Below are positions 17,450 through 25,274 of a DNA stretch of 42,292 nt, in pieces. Below the pieces are notes generated by a model, which was not told the origin of the DNA, did not search any database, and was given only the letters and a program-made list of their open reading frames with translations. The stretch spans positions 63,922 to 106,213 of the forward strand of contig MGQK01000053.1 in assembly GCA_001797815.1 (NCBI GenBank), given 5' to 3'. Position 1 is the first letter of the stretch, and the number at the start of each line of letters is the position of its first letter. The translations under genes were made by a program, and so were the position numbers. Source of the DNA: Deltaproteobacteria bacterium RBG_13_61_14 (lineage in GTDB: Bacteria > RBG-13-61-14).

Positions 17450-18942
17450 AGCTCGAAGTGGACGTGGCCATCGTGGGTTCCGGCGCCGGCGGCGGCGCGG
17501 TGCTGGATCGGCTCTTGCCCCTGATCGGCCAGGGCCTGAAAGTGGCGGTCCTGGAAGCCGGGCCTTACTTCACCCGCGACTACTTCACCCAGCGCGAAGT
17601 CGAGATGATGGGAATCTTCTGGGGCAACGGCGCCTGGCCCACGGCCGACGGCGCCATCACCATGATGATGGGCAAGGCCGTGGGCGGTTCTACTGCCATG
17701 TATACCGGCGTCACCTTCCGGGCGCCGGACGAGGTGCTCCTCGAATGGGGCATCCCCGGCCTGACCCCCGAAGACCTCAAGCCCCGCTACGAGGCGCTGG
17801 AGCAAGCCCTTAACGTGCACGCGCCGCCGGCCGACTTTGTCAACGACAACAACCGCCTCTTCAAGGAGGCCTGCGAAAAACTGGGCTGGCCCTGCGAAGA
17901 CCTGCGCCTCAACCTCCGCGACTGCGACCAGAACGGCTATTGCAACCTCGGTTGCGTCTCCGGCGGCAAGCAGGGCACGCTGGAATTGCAAATTCCCCGG
18001 GCCATCGCGGCCGGCGTGACCCTGGTGCCGAACTGCACGGTCGAGCGCGTCCAGGACCGCACCCTCTTCGCCCAGGTCCAGCCGGCGCCGGCCGGAACCC
18101 AGCCCGGGCCTTATCCGCCAGGCCCGCTCGAAATCAAGGCCCGCCTGATCGTGCTCGCCGCCGGCTGTCCCGGCACCCCGGCCCTGCTCCTGCGCTCGGG
18201 CCTGCCCGGCCTTTGCGACGCGCTCGGCCGCTACGTGACCGTGCACCCGGCGGTCACCGGGTTTGGCATTTATCCCCATCCGATCAAGAACTATCGCGGG
18301 TTCCCCAAAACCTATTACACGCCCCACTTCTCGAAAAGCCACGGTTACTATATCGAAACCTGTTTCTATTACCCCTTCAGCACGGCCAAGAGCGTCCACG
18401 GCTGGGGCCCGGAGCACCGCTCCCTCATGCGGCGCTATAACCGGATGCTGTCCATCCTCGTCCTGCTCCACGACCCGGCCCTGCCCGCGAACCGCGTGAC
18501 CCTGAGTCGCGGCCAAGCCAAGCTCATTTATCGCATCCACCCGGATAACATCAAGGCGCTGGCCCATGCCCAGGCGTCTTCGGCTGAAATCTTTTTCGCG
18601 GCCGGGTGCGACTCCGTGCACGTCTCTTTGGCCGACCAGTTCGAGCTAAGCCGGGCCGAGGCGGCCGCTGATCCCGGCCGCTTTATCCGGCCGGAGAACT
18701 TCATCCCCGGCACCACCCCGGTCTCCAGCGCCCACCCCCAGGGCGGCTGCCGCATGGGCATTGCCCCCAAGACCTCGATCACCGATCCTTTAGGCCGGGT
18801 CCACGGCTACCCCTGGCTCCGGGTCGCCGACTCGAGCCTCTTCCCTAAAAGCTCCCACGTCAACCCCTACCTCACCATCATGGCCCTGGCCGATAGGGTG
18901 GCGGATGGAATATTTGCAGATAGACGCGAATTTCTGCCATAA
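17446..18942 (+). CDS. GMC family FAD-dependent oxidoreductase
   Basis: A 498-residue flavoprotein. The ADP-binding motif VAIVGSGAGGGAV lies at the N-terminus and LEAGPYF a little later. GKAVGGSTAMYTGVTFRAP is the GMC signature 1 region. The C-terminal GMC_oxred_C domain has AHPQGGCRMG and LRVADSSLFPKSSHVNPYLTIMALADRVAD, with the His and Asn of the catalytic site. A Cys-rich insert, CDQNGYCNLGC (about residues 162-172), is typical of the long-chain-alcohol and sugar dehydrogenase-like members. With its partner at 16973 it likely oxidises an alcohol or sugar; the substrate is not predictable. Confidence 0.9.
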   Translation: MKLEVDVAIVGSGAGGGAVLDRLLPLIGQGLKVAVLEAGPYFTRDYFTQREVEMMGIFWGNGAWPTADGAITMMMGKAVGGSTAMYTGVTFRAPDEVLLEWGIPGLTPEDLKPRYEALEQALNVHAPPADFVNDNNRLFKEACEKLGWPCEDLRLNLRDCDQNGYCNLGCVSGGKQGTLELQIPRAIAAGVTLVPNCTVERVQDRTLFAQVQPAPAGTQPGPYPPGPLEIKARLIVLAAGCPGTPALLLRSGLPGLCDALGRYVTVHPAVTGFGIYPHPIKNYRGFPKTYYTPHFSKSHGYYIETCFYYPFSTAKSVHGWGPEHRSLMRRYNRMLSILVLLHDPALPANRVTLSRGQAKLIYRIHPDNIKALAHAQASSAEIFFAAGCDSVHVSLADQFELSRAEAAADPGRFIRPENFIPGTTPVSSAHPQGGCRMGIAPKTSITDPLGRVHGYPWLRVADSSLFPKSSHVNPYLTIMALADRVADGIFADRREFLP

Positions 18943-19012
18943 TGAGAGCGGCTCAGGTGTCAAGTGGCAGGTGTCAGGTTTTCAGAGCGCCAAGGGCGCG
19001 AATCGAAAATAG

Positions 19013-19031
19013 CCCAGGCCAACGCCCTGGG
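19013..19031. repeat. short CCCAGG/CCTGGG palindrome
   Basis: CCCAGG (19013-19018) and CCTGGG (19026-19031) form a small hairpin. GAGCGCCAAGGGCGCG (18985-19000) before it is another inverted word, and AGGTGTCA is repeated at 18955-18978. Together these fill the gap after the GMC gene, up to the pseudogene at 19040. Confidence 0.4.
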
Positions 19032-19039
19032 TAACGAAA

Positions 19040-19201
19040 ATGACATCCACAATGGAAATAATTCAGGAGATGATCCGCCGGATCGTGGCGAAGTTTGATC
19101 CGGAAAAGATCATCCTCTTCGGCTCCTACGCCGATATTGTCGGCGGCATCATTTACCCGGCCCTTCGGGAAGGGAAAGTGGTCTATGAGGGGGCCGCGTG
19201 A
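19040..19201 (+). pseudogene. internally deleted MNT-type nucleotidyltransferase
   Basis: The 53-codon frame reads as the two ends of an MNT-type minimal nucleotidyltransferase joined in frame. The first half, MEIIQEMIRRIVAKFDPEKIILFGSYA (residues 5-31), is the classical start with the GS motif. The second half, DIVGGIIYPALREGKVVYE (32-50), matches the family's C-terminal end. The middle 50 or so residues, which hold the catalytic D-x-D, are absent. The family partner, a HEPN protein, does not follow; an AT-rich unrelated gene does. The best reading is a decayed MNT-HEPN toxin-antitoxin or tRNA-modifying locus, although a short peptide could still be made. Confidence 0.7.
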
Positions 19202-19269
19202 AATAGGTATGGTGTCCATCAATTTTGTTAAATCTCCTTCAATTTTAACCTGAGGAGGAAGAACCCAAT

Positions 19270-19947
19270 ATGCAACACAATCTTAGCCTATTAAATAAGC
19301 TACATAAATATGAACAAAAATATCCCTGGGCTATTTTTGGCGTTCTTATAACAGTTATTCTAGCAGTTATTGGGATTATGATAGGAATTGCTGCTTCACC
19401 CAAAAATATTCAGCTTATTATTTATCATTTCGCCATATTTTTTATTTTATTAATTGTTTTTCTATTTATAATCTTAATTATTAAAAAGATTGTTTTCTAT
19501 TATATAAGTAAAAGATATTTGTTAGCAAAGTTATCGCTTAGATTAACAGACGAGGAATTCAATTATTTTAGAAACTACCTCGAATTTATCCTTACTATGA
19601 AATCTTCATTCGTATCCGCTTTGGGATTTCCATTAGATGCAGATTTATATTCTAAAATACCATGGGAAACATATTTCTTAAAAATTAATGAAGATACATG
19701 TTTTAAGCCATGGTTTACTGATATCCTGTCTTTGGTTACAGGTATTGATTCTGCAAATATAAACATAGAATTTGAATCAGAAAAATGCAGCGGACTAGGA
19801 TCGAGTATTAACGCAAACGCAGATGGGAAAATTACAGATTATAGAATATCTCATGAACAATTTACAAGGTGTATACGTTTATTTAGGGAATATAAAATAT
19901 TCAAATTCAATATGAAGACAAATACCTATGATGATATCATCGCATAA
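19270..19947 (+). CDS. AT-rich two-helix membrane protein of unknown function
   Basis: A 225-residue protein that I do not recognise. Two transmembrane helices are clear: AIFGVLITVILAVIGIMIGIA (about residues 21-41) and a very hydrophobic one (about 50-78) followed by KKIVFYYISKRYLL. The remaining 140 residues form a soluble domain of mixed charge (LTDEEFNYFRNYLEFIL... through ...FRNMKTNTYDD-like C-terminus). AGGAGG sits 11 bases before the ATG. The base composition is strikingly low in G+C (some 60-base lines only 10-30%), unlike both neighbours, so it was probably acquired from another genome. No partner gene is apparent. Confidence 0.75.
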   Translation: MQHNLSLLNKLHKYEQKYPWAIFGVLITVILAVIGIMIGIAASPKNIQLIIYHFAIFFILLIVFLFIILIIKKIVFYYISKRYLLAKLSLRLTDEEFNYFRNYLEFILTMKSSFVSALGFPLDADLYSKIPWETYFLKINEDTCFKPWFTDILSLVTGIDSANINIEFESEKCSGLGSSINANADGKITDYRISHEQFTRCIRLFREYKIFKFNMKTNTYDDIIA

Positions 19948-20108
19948 TACTTTATGTCAATGATGATAATAATGTGCTACCGGATCAGGGGAGATTTGCA
20001 GAGATTGGGGTCAAATCTGAACTTGAAAAAAGCTTCTCTCTTTGTCAGGAGTTGGCCCATTGAGACGTATTGATACCAATTTTACATCAAACATAGATTA
20101 ATGATCGG

Positions 20109-20176
20109 GTGCCACGGGCCAATCCCGAAGGGATTGCCCGTGCACTGGCAAGCCCTCCGGGCTTAGCCAGTGGCAC
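20109..20176. repeat. two-armed (cruciform-like) palindromic element
   Basis: An outer stem, GTGCCAC (20109-20115) with GTGGCAC (20170-20176), encloses two hairpins. Arm one is ACGGGC-C-AATCCC-GAA-GGGATT-GCCCGT and arm two is CACTGGC-AAGCCC-TCC-GGGCTT-A-GCCAGTG. Each arm has a single bulged base in the same relative area, so the arms look like diverged copies. It lies in the 415-base gap 19948-20362, which otherwise holds no gene. Near 20005-20025 is a phrase GGGGTCAAATCTGAAC similar to ends seen beside REP-type transposases, but no transposase is present. Confidence 0.65.
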
Positions 20177-20362
20177 ACTTGGGCAATACTATATGACCGA
20201 CGTAAAATTAGTATAAAACACAGAGCACACAGAGATCACGGAGCGACAAAAGTAATTTCACTCGGGGTTTTTCTGTAATCTTCGATTCCGCGGCCGAAAG
20301 CCTCACCCGCGCAACCGCTAAACATCGTTCACGTTCAATTTCACGGGATTATTGATGGAAAA

Positions 20363-21805
20363 TTAGCGCAGAAGATCTTCCGCGGTGAGGCCGGTGTTGG
20401 TTTTCAAGTCGCTGAAGTCCACCTGGCAAAAGGCTAAAGGGTCGTCGTAGCCCTGGAACTCGACGCGGAGCGGGAGCGAGGTCGAGGGGTCGAGGAAGAG
20501 GCGCATGATTTTCGGCTCGCGCGGGCCGGTCGGGACCTTGGTCTTGAGCTCGATCAGGATCCCGGCCGGCTCCTGGCTCCGGGCGGTGCGGACTTCCGAG
20601 TCGGCCAACTTCCCGCGCACCCGGTCGCGGATGGTGAAGAAGTCGAGGTCCTGGACATTGTCGCCCAACGAGCTGAAGAGCCGGGGGTCGTCGCGGGTAA
20701 AGGTCTGCTCGCCCATCACCCGGTAAACTCCGCCGGGCAGCAGGTGGATGAGCGGGTTCTGGCTGGGCACGTAGAACATGCGGCTGCCGGCGGACGATCC
20801 GAGCAGGATGTAGTTGGCCGCGAGCGAGAGCGTCTCGACCTCGAACCCGCGCTCGGACCGGAGATAACTGTAGCGGTCCTGCTTGAGCAGGCGCAGCCGG
20901 TGAAAGCGAAAGCGGGTGGCCATGGTCACGGTGTAGTCCCGGATGGGTTGAAGCGCCTCCTCGAACCGCTTGAGTAAGTCTTCCGCGTCCGGCGCCGGCT
21001 CAGCCGCGAGCTTCAACTCCGGCGCCGCGAGCTCACCCAGGCCCGCGCCTCCGGCCGGCTTGGCCAGGTTCCAGCCCATAGTCAGGCCCTGGAAATTCAT
21101 GTCCTCCGCAGAGAGCGGCGCATCGAGCTTGACCTCCCGGTAGGCATACACGTGCGCGGCCCTGGGCTCGCCCGGCCGGAAATATTCCATGCGCATGGGG
21201 AACCATGTGTCCGGGTCCACCCAGATCTTGCACAGGTCGAGATGGAAGTCCGGGTCCGGGATCTCGCCCCGGCGGATAGTGAGCAGCCAATACGGCTGAC
21301 CTTTGAACTGCACCCGCTCGGCGCTGATGGCGCCGGCCTGCAGCATCCGGTCCCAATCGCTAAAAAAGTCCCAGATGCCCTCGGACTTCAGGTTCTCGCC
21401 GTTGATGTAATAAGCCTTGGGATCCTCGGGAAACATGAGCACCACGCCCAGCATCCGGTAAGCGCCGGGCAGGACCAGGCGGGAAAGGTCGTCCTTCTCG
21501 GTGTAGCACTCCTGGTACCCGGGGTTCATCTGGTCGGGAAAGGAATACTTGGCTTCGAGGATGGTGCCGCAATACCACTTGGGCTTCTGGATGCACTTGA
21601 CCGAGACCACCCGGAAGGCATTGATCTCCTGGTTCTTGCCGCGGGCGCTGTAGTCCTCGTAAACCGCGGTGTAACTCTGGTGCCGGAAGAGCTCGGCCCG
21701 CATCCGCTCGTAGAGAGCGCGGGCGTCTTCGCCGGCGCCGAGGCTCCCGAGGCTGATGAGCATGGCCAGGGCCAGGACGGCGCCCGGGCGGGAAGGCTTG
21801 GTCAT
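20363..21805 (-). CDS. exported protein with duplicated LolA-like (DUF1571) domain
   Basis: A 480-residue protein with a signal peptide (MTKPSRPGAVLALAMLISLGSLGAGED). The mature part consists of two homologous halves. Repeat 1 (about 28-245) has ALYERMRAELFRHQSYTAVYED, PGAYRMLGVVLMFPEDPKAYY, KIWVDPDTWFPMRMEYF and LSAEDMNF. Repeat 2 (about 270-480) has DLLKRFEEALQPIRDYTVTMAT, PGGVYRVMGEQTFTRDDPRLF, RLFLDPSTSLPLRVEFQGYDDP and LTAEDLLR. The fold is that of outer-membrane lipoprotein-sorting relatives, which bind acyl chains in the periplasm. Its start overlaps the amidohydrolase stop by 4 bases, so the two are coupled. Confidence 0.72.
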   Translation of the reverse strand: MTKPSRPGAVLALAMLISLGSLGAGEDARALYERMRAELFRHQSYTAVYEDYSARGKNQEINAFRVVSVKCIQKPKWYCGTILEAKYSFPDQMNPGYQECYTEKDDLSRLVLPGAYRMLGVVLMFPEDPKAYYINGENLKSEGIWDFFSDWDRMLQAGAISAERVQFKGQPYWLLTIRRGEIPDPDFHLDLCKIWVDPDTWFPMRMEYFRPGEPRAAHVYAYREVKLDAPLSAEDMNFQGLTMGWNLAKPAGGAGLGELAAPELKLAAEPAPDAEDLLKRFEEALQPIRDYTVTMATRFRFHRLRLLKQDRYSYLRSERGFEVETLSLAANYILLGSSAGSRMFYVPSQNPLIHLLPGGVYRVMGEQTFTRDDPRLFSSLGDNVQDLDFFTIRDRVRGKLADSEVRTARSQEPAGILIELKTKVPTGPREPKIMRLFLDPSTSLPLRVEFQGYDDPLAFCQVDFSDLKTNTGLTAEDLLR

Positions 21806-22725
21806 GGACTCACCTCCGGCAGTTTACCGATCAGGGCCTCGGCGTTCTGGCCGAAGAATTTTTCGCGCAGTTTGTCATTCCCCTTGGTGGCCTGCATGCC
21901 CACTTTCACCGCATAATAAGGCAGGGTAAAGGGGAAGTCCGAGGCGTAGAGCACGCGGTCTTCCCCCATCTCGGAGAAGGCGCGGCGGATGACCGATGCC
22001 GGCTGGAAGCTCAAATCGGCATACACGTTCGCATATTTTTTGGCCAGCGACCAGACCACGCCCGGCTCGCCCAGGTTGTGGTGGGCCAGGATGAAGGGCT
22101 GCTCGGGGAAGGCCGCGATCAGCTTCTCGTAGGTGCGGGCGTCGCCGTATTCGGTGCGCTGGAAATGGGCGATGTAATAGGTGGCCTTGCCCGAGTGGAT
22201 CAGGACCGGCTGGCGATAGGGCCGGAAGGCCTCGACCAGCTCGAACCACGCCGGGTCGGTGAGCGGCAGGTTCTGGACAATGGGATGGAGCTTGAGCCCG
22301 AGGCAGCCCTGGGCCAGATAGCGCTCGAGCTTCTGGAGCCGCTCCGGGTCGCGGGGGTTGACCGAGGCGAAGGTGAAAAGCCGGGGCCGACTCTGGCTGC
22401 CCGCGGCCTGGCTTTCCCGGCACAAGGCCAGGTTGTCCTCGGTCGAGCGGAAAGGCTCGATGGGCTGGAGCACCGCGTGGGTCACGCCGGCCAAAGCCGC
22501 GAAGCGCCGCAGGTTCTTCTCCGTGCCCAGGTTGTTGCGGTGGTGGATGTGGATGATCTCCAGGTAGCGGGAGAGGGTGCGGAAGCCAAGCGGCGGCTGG
22601 TTGGCGCGAAATCCGCTCCATTCCATGAGCGCAGCCGGGGTCCATACCGGCTCCTCGTAGGCCTCGTCCAGGGGCTGGCCGTAAATCAGGTCGCCCACGT
22701 GGGTATGGATATCAATGATCTTCAC
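21802..22725 (-). CDS. amidohydrolase-family metal-dependent hydrolase
   Basis: A 307-residue TIM-barrel protein of the Amidohydrolase_2 type (PF04909). IDIHTHVG carries the metal-binding HxH pair (H7 and H9). HSGKATYYIAHF and FILAHHNLGEP supply further His ligands, and LYASDFPF carries the catalytic Asp. The start is GTG at 22725 with GGAGGGG just before it. Members act as decarboxylases or hydrolases on small acids; the substrate here is unknown. It is the first gene of a two-gene operon with the LolA-like protein. Confidence 0.83.
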   Translation of the reverse strand: MKIIDIHTHVGDLIYGQPLDEAYEEPVWTPAALMEWSGFRANQPPLGFRTLSRYLEIIHIHHRNNLGTEKNLRRFAALAGVTHAVLQPIEPFRSTEDNLALCRESQAAGSQSRPRLFTFASVNPRDPERLQKLERYLAQGCLGLKLHPIVQNLPLTDPAWFELVEAFRPYRQPVLIHSGKATYYIAHFQRTEYGDARTYEKLIAAFPEQPFILAHHNLGEPGVVWSLAKKYANVYADLSFQPASVIRRAFSEMGEDRVLYASDFPFTLPYYAVKVGMQATKGNDKLREKFFGQNAEALIGKLPEVSP

Positions 22726-22880
22726 GGCCCCTGCCCCTCCTTCTTTTCTATCATGTCTTAAAGCTCAAAAGCAACCCTGGTCGGGTCTCAATTATGGCGA
22801 TGGCTTCCCTCCATGGCATGGGTGGCATAAGAGCTTCACCTAACACCTAACCCGGCCGAGCCGGAACCAAAGAAGAGTTT

Positions 22881-23135
22881 CACGCAAAGACGCCAAGACG
22901 CCAAAGGTTCAAGCACTCGGGTTCAGAAGCGCCGGGAATGTTTTTCGTTTCTTCTTTTCTTCCCCAGCCCCGCCGCAAGGGAGCAAAGTCGCAAAGGAAT
23001 CACCCTTCGCGTCTTGAGGTTCTTGGCGTCGGGTTCTTCCCTCTTTCTCATCCGGGTTTGCCGGTCATCGCCCAACCCGAGCTCTCTCGCCGCACTTGAT
23101 AAAATCTTCAACTTGGCGGCTTCGCGTCTTGGCGT
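22881..23135. repeat. large imperfect inverted repeat of the CACGCCAAGACGC type
   Basis: ACGCCAAGACGC (22890-22901) is the exact complement of GCGTCTTGGCGT (23124-23135). In between are further words of the same kind (GCAAAGTCGCAAAGG near 22983-22998; CGCGTCTTGAGG and TTCTTGGCGTCG near 23008-23030). A short minus-strand frame across it (22923-23159) consists of translated repeat and is not a gene. Together with the promoter at 23302 it occupies the 771-base gap 22726-23496; the rest of that gap shows no gene. Confidence 0.6.
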
Positions 23136-23301
23136 GAGACTCTTCTGACGCTCGGGCATAAAATCGTGCTCACTTTGGCAATGATTTGAGTTGTAAGCGC
23201 CTAAAGCCTCTCTCGGACACGTTCCCGATCAAGGGTCTTCAACCTTACTTTCTCTAAAAATCGCAATCAACGGGGCCGTTAAGAATAGTGCCGGTTCATA
23301 C

Positions 23302-23329
23302 TTGACATTCGGCGGCAATATGCCAAAAT
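23302..23329 (+). promoter_or_regulatory. putative promoter of the nuo operon
   Basis: TTGACA (23302-23307) is a perfect -35. A 16-base spacer leads to CAAAAT (23324-23329, four of six). The ATG of nuoA is 168 bases after the -10, which leaves a long leader in which I see no clear structure. The -35 is the main evidence. Confidence 0.45.
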
Positions 23330-23496
23330 CAATCACGAAACCGCTAAGCAGTTCTCGTGCAGGGGTAAAAAGCGCAAGTCCCCTCAAAATTCATGCGCAG
23401 TTCCTAAAAGAAAAAGAAGAAATTCCAGATGCCGGCAATTCCCGACCGGGGGGCGGCTTTTAACTGACTCGTTGAAGAATTGTTTCAAGGTTCACC

Positions 23497-23967
23497 ATGC
23501 TGTTTAACTTCGCAACTGTCGGGGTGTTTCTGATCCTGGCTTTCCTTTTCGTCCTGGCCGCCCTGGTCACCAGCCGGCTCGTGGCGCCGCACCGGCCCGC
23601 GCCGGAAAAGCTCAAGACCTACGAATGCGGCGAGCCGCCCATCGGCCCGAGCTGGATCCGCTTCAACAACCGCTTCTACATCATCGCCCTGGTCTTTTTG
23701 CTCTTCGACGTGGAAGTGGTCTTGATCCTGCCCTGCGTGGTCGTGTTCCGCGGCTGGGCCGGGCTGTGGCAAGGGTGGTTCATCTTCTCCGAGATCCTCT
23801 TCTTCGTGCTCATCCTGATCGCCGGCCTGGCCTATGTCTGGGCCAAGGGCGACTTGAGCTGGGTCAAGACCACCCGGGCGGTCCTGGATACCGCCCCCGC
23901 TGCTCCCGCCGAACCCATTGCTTCCAGGCTGCAGCCCGCGGCCGGCGCTGCCCCGGGCCAGGAGTGA
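23497..23967 (+). CDS. nuoA: NADH-quinone oxidoreductase subunit A
   Basis: A 156-residue protein with three transmembrane helices. The cytoplasmic loop has [24 protein letters not shown], containing the conserved Cys-Gly-Glu-Pro, and helix 2 has [13 protein letters not shown] with its acidic residues. It is somewhat longer than usual (about 120-130) because of a C-terminal Ala/Pro-rich tail (about residues 128-156). NuoA helps form the quinone-site loop at the membrane end of the Q module. It is the first gene of the nuo cluster; AAGG precedes the ATG. Confidence 0.96.
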   Translation: MLFNFATVGVFLILAFLFVLAALVTSRLVAPHRPAPEKLKTYECGEPPIGPSWIRFNNRFYIIALVFLLFDVEVVLILPCVVVFRGWAGLWQGWFIFSEILFFVLILIAGLAYVWAKGDLSWVKTTRAVLDTAPAAPAEPIASRLQPAAGAAPGQE

Positions 23968-23975
23968 GAAACCCG

Positions 23976-24461
23976 ATGGAAGATATTTTACCCGGCCGGT
24001 TCCCTGATTACGTGCTCTTTGCCAAGGCCGACGACCTGATCAACTGGTCGCGCAAGAACAGCCTGTGGTGGATGCTCTTCGCCCTGGCCTGCTGCGGCAT
24101 CGAGTTGATGCAGGCCGGCGCCGTCCGCTCCGACCTCGACCGCTTCGGCGCCGTCTTCCGGGCCACGCCCCGGCAGAGCGACCTCATGATCGTGGCCGGC
24201 ACCCTCACCCTGAAAATGGCGCGCCGGGTGCGCCTGCTCTACGAGCAGATGGCCGAGCCGCGCTGGGTGATCGCCATGGGCAGTTGCGCCAATTGCGGGG
24301 GCCTGTTCAACTTAAGCTACTCGGTGGTGCGCGGAGCGGACAAGATCGTGCCGGTGGACATTTACGTGCCTGGGTGTCCGCCCCGGCCCGAGGCCCTGAC
24401 CCACGCGATCATCGAGTTGCAGAAGAAAATCACCGGCTCCAAGGTTTTGCGCAAGGCCTAA
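23976..24461 (+). CDS. nuoB: NADH-quinone oxidoreductase subunit B
   Basis: A 161-residue Q-module subunit that holds the terminal [4Fe-4S] cluster N2. All four ligand cysteines are visible: FALACCGIE (two adjacent Cys), MGSCANCGG and [10 protein letters not shown]. The ATG at 23976 is 8 bases after the nuoA stop, with AGGAG before it. The open frame continues far upstream inside nuoA, but that part is a shadow. Electrons arriving at N2 reduce quinone in the cavity formed with NuoD. Confidence 0.97.
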   Translation: MEDILPGRFPDYVLFAKADDLINWSRKNSLWWMLFALACCGIELMQAGAVRSDLDRFGAVFRATPRQSDLMIVAGTLTLKMARRVRLLYEQMAEPRWVIAMGSCANCGGLFNLSYSVVRGADKIVPVDIYVPGCPPRPEALTHAIIELQKKITGSKVLRKA

Positions 24462-24492
24462 AGGGATGAATGCGGCCGTTTTGACTACGGGC

Positions 24493-24567
24493 GTAGGGGC
24501 GCGATTCATCGCGCCCGCTGATCGGCAATTGCTTCCAGAAGCCGGGCGCAATCAATTGCGCCCCTAC
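24493..24567. repeat. composite GTAGGGGC palindrome between nuoB and nuoC
   Basis: The outer arms are GTAGGGGCGC (24493-24502) and GCGCCCCTAC (24558-24567), exact complements. Inside are two further hairpins: GGGCGCGA-TTCA-TCGCGCCC and the near-perfect palindrome GGGCGCAAT-CA-ATTGCGCCC. It looks like two half-units in inverted orientation, the layout of BIME-like elements. It nearly fills the 159-base gap. Confidence 0.8.
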
Positions 24568-24620
24568 CATAAAGATTTCCAGGTAATTGCCGGGCTTTCT
24601 GATCTGGATAGGAATGCCTA

Positions 24621-25142
24621 ATGGCCACGCCGGCGGAAATCGCGGAACGGGTCCAGGCCCAGTTCGGGACGGCCGTGCTCGAGACCGTGCTCGAAGGCCG
24701 ACTGCCCCACCTGGTGGTGGAGGCGGGCCGGCTCCAGGAGGTCTGCGCCTTTCTCCGGGAAAGCCCGGAGCTCAAGTTTGACTTCCTCAGCGCCGTCGCC
24801 GGGGTGGACCTGGGCGAGCAGTTGCAGGCGGTTTACCTGCTCTACTCCTATGCTCATCATCATGCTTTCACCCTGAAGGTGAACGCGCCCCGCGACAACC
24901 CGGTGGTGCCCACGGTCTCGGGGATCTGGCCCGCGGCCGACTGGCACGAGCGGGAAACCTTTGACCTGATGGGCATCCGCTTCTCCGGTCATCCGGACCT
25001 GCGCCGGATCCTCTTGCCCGAGGACTGGGTGGGGCACCCCTTGCGCAAGGATTACAAATACCCGGAAAGCTACGACGGGATTACGCTCCGACGAGACGAG
25101 GAGGACTGGCCCGATCCCGGCGCGGAAGCATTGTATAAATAA
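24621..25142 (+). CDS. nuoC: NADH-quinone oxidoreductase subunit C
   Basis: A 173-residue 30-kDa-type subunit. The diagnostic region is WHERETFDLMGIRFSGHPDLRRILLPEDWVGHPLRKDYKYPES (about residues 111-153), with the conserved E-R-E-x-x-D-L and GHPLRKDY. It forms part of the peripheral arm and contacts NuoD. It is not fused to nuoD, unlike in E. coli. An AGGA lies 8-10 bases before the ATG. Confidence 0.96.
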   Translation: MATPAEIAERVQAQFGTAVLETVLEGRLPHLVVEAGRLQEVCAFLRESPELKFDFLSAVAGVDLGEQLQAVYLLYSYAHHHAFTLKVNAPRDNPVVPTVSGIWPAADWHERETFDLMGIRFSGHPDLRRILLPEDWVGHPLRKDYKYPESYDGITLRRDEEDWPDPGAEALYK

Positions 25143-25146
25143 TTCT

Positions 25147-25256
25147 GTAGGGCAGGTATCCAAACCTGCCCTACCCCTCACCCTAACCATCTCCCCCAGG
25201 GAGAGGGTATGGTGAGGGAAAATTGTTAGGGCACGATTGGATTCGTGCCCTAACAA
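25147..25256. repeat. three different palindromes in tandem between nuoC and nuoD
   Basis: First, GTAGGGCAGGT/ACCTGCCCTAC (25147-25174, 11-bp stem, 6-base loop). Second, CCCTCACC/GGTGAGGG enclosing TCTCCC/GGGAGA (25175-25218), similar to a repeat widespread in environmental genomes. Third, TTGTTAGGGCACGA/TCGTGCCCTAACAA (25223-25256, 14-bp stem, 6-base loop). They fill the 132-base gap almost completely. Confidence 0.85.
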
Positions 25257-25274
25257 GATAGATGATCTAGAAAA

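Noticed and set aside
17362-18621. 419-codon minus-strand frame opposite the GMC oxidoreductase
   Set aside because: Antisense of a clear flavoprotein; low-complexity Gly/Arg/His/Val composition.
20005-20025. Possible end of a REP-associated or IS200-like transposon
   Set aside because: Only a short phrase (GGGGTCAAATCTGAAC) is present, with no transposase and no second end.
22923-23159. 78-codon minus-strand frame
   Set aside because: Translated CACGCCAAGACGC repeats; composition is Arg/Lys-rich and has no family pattern.
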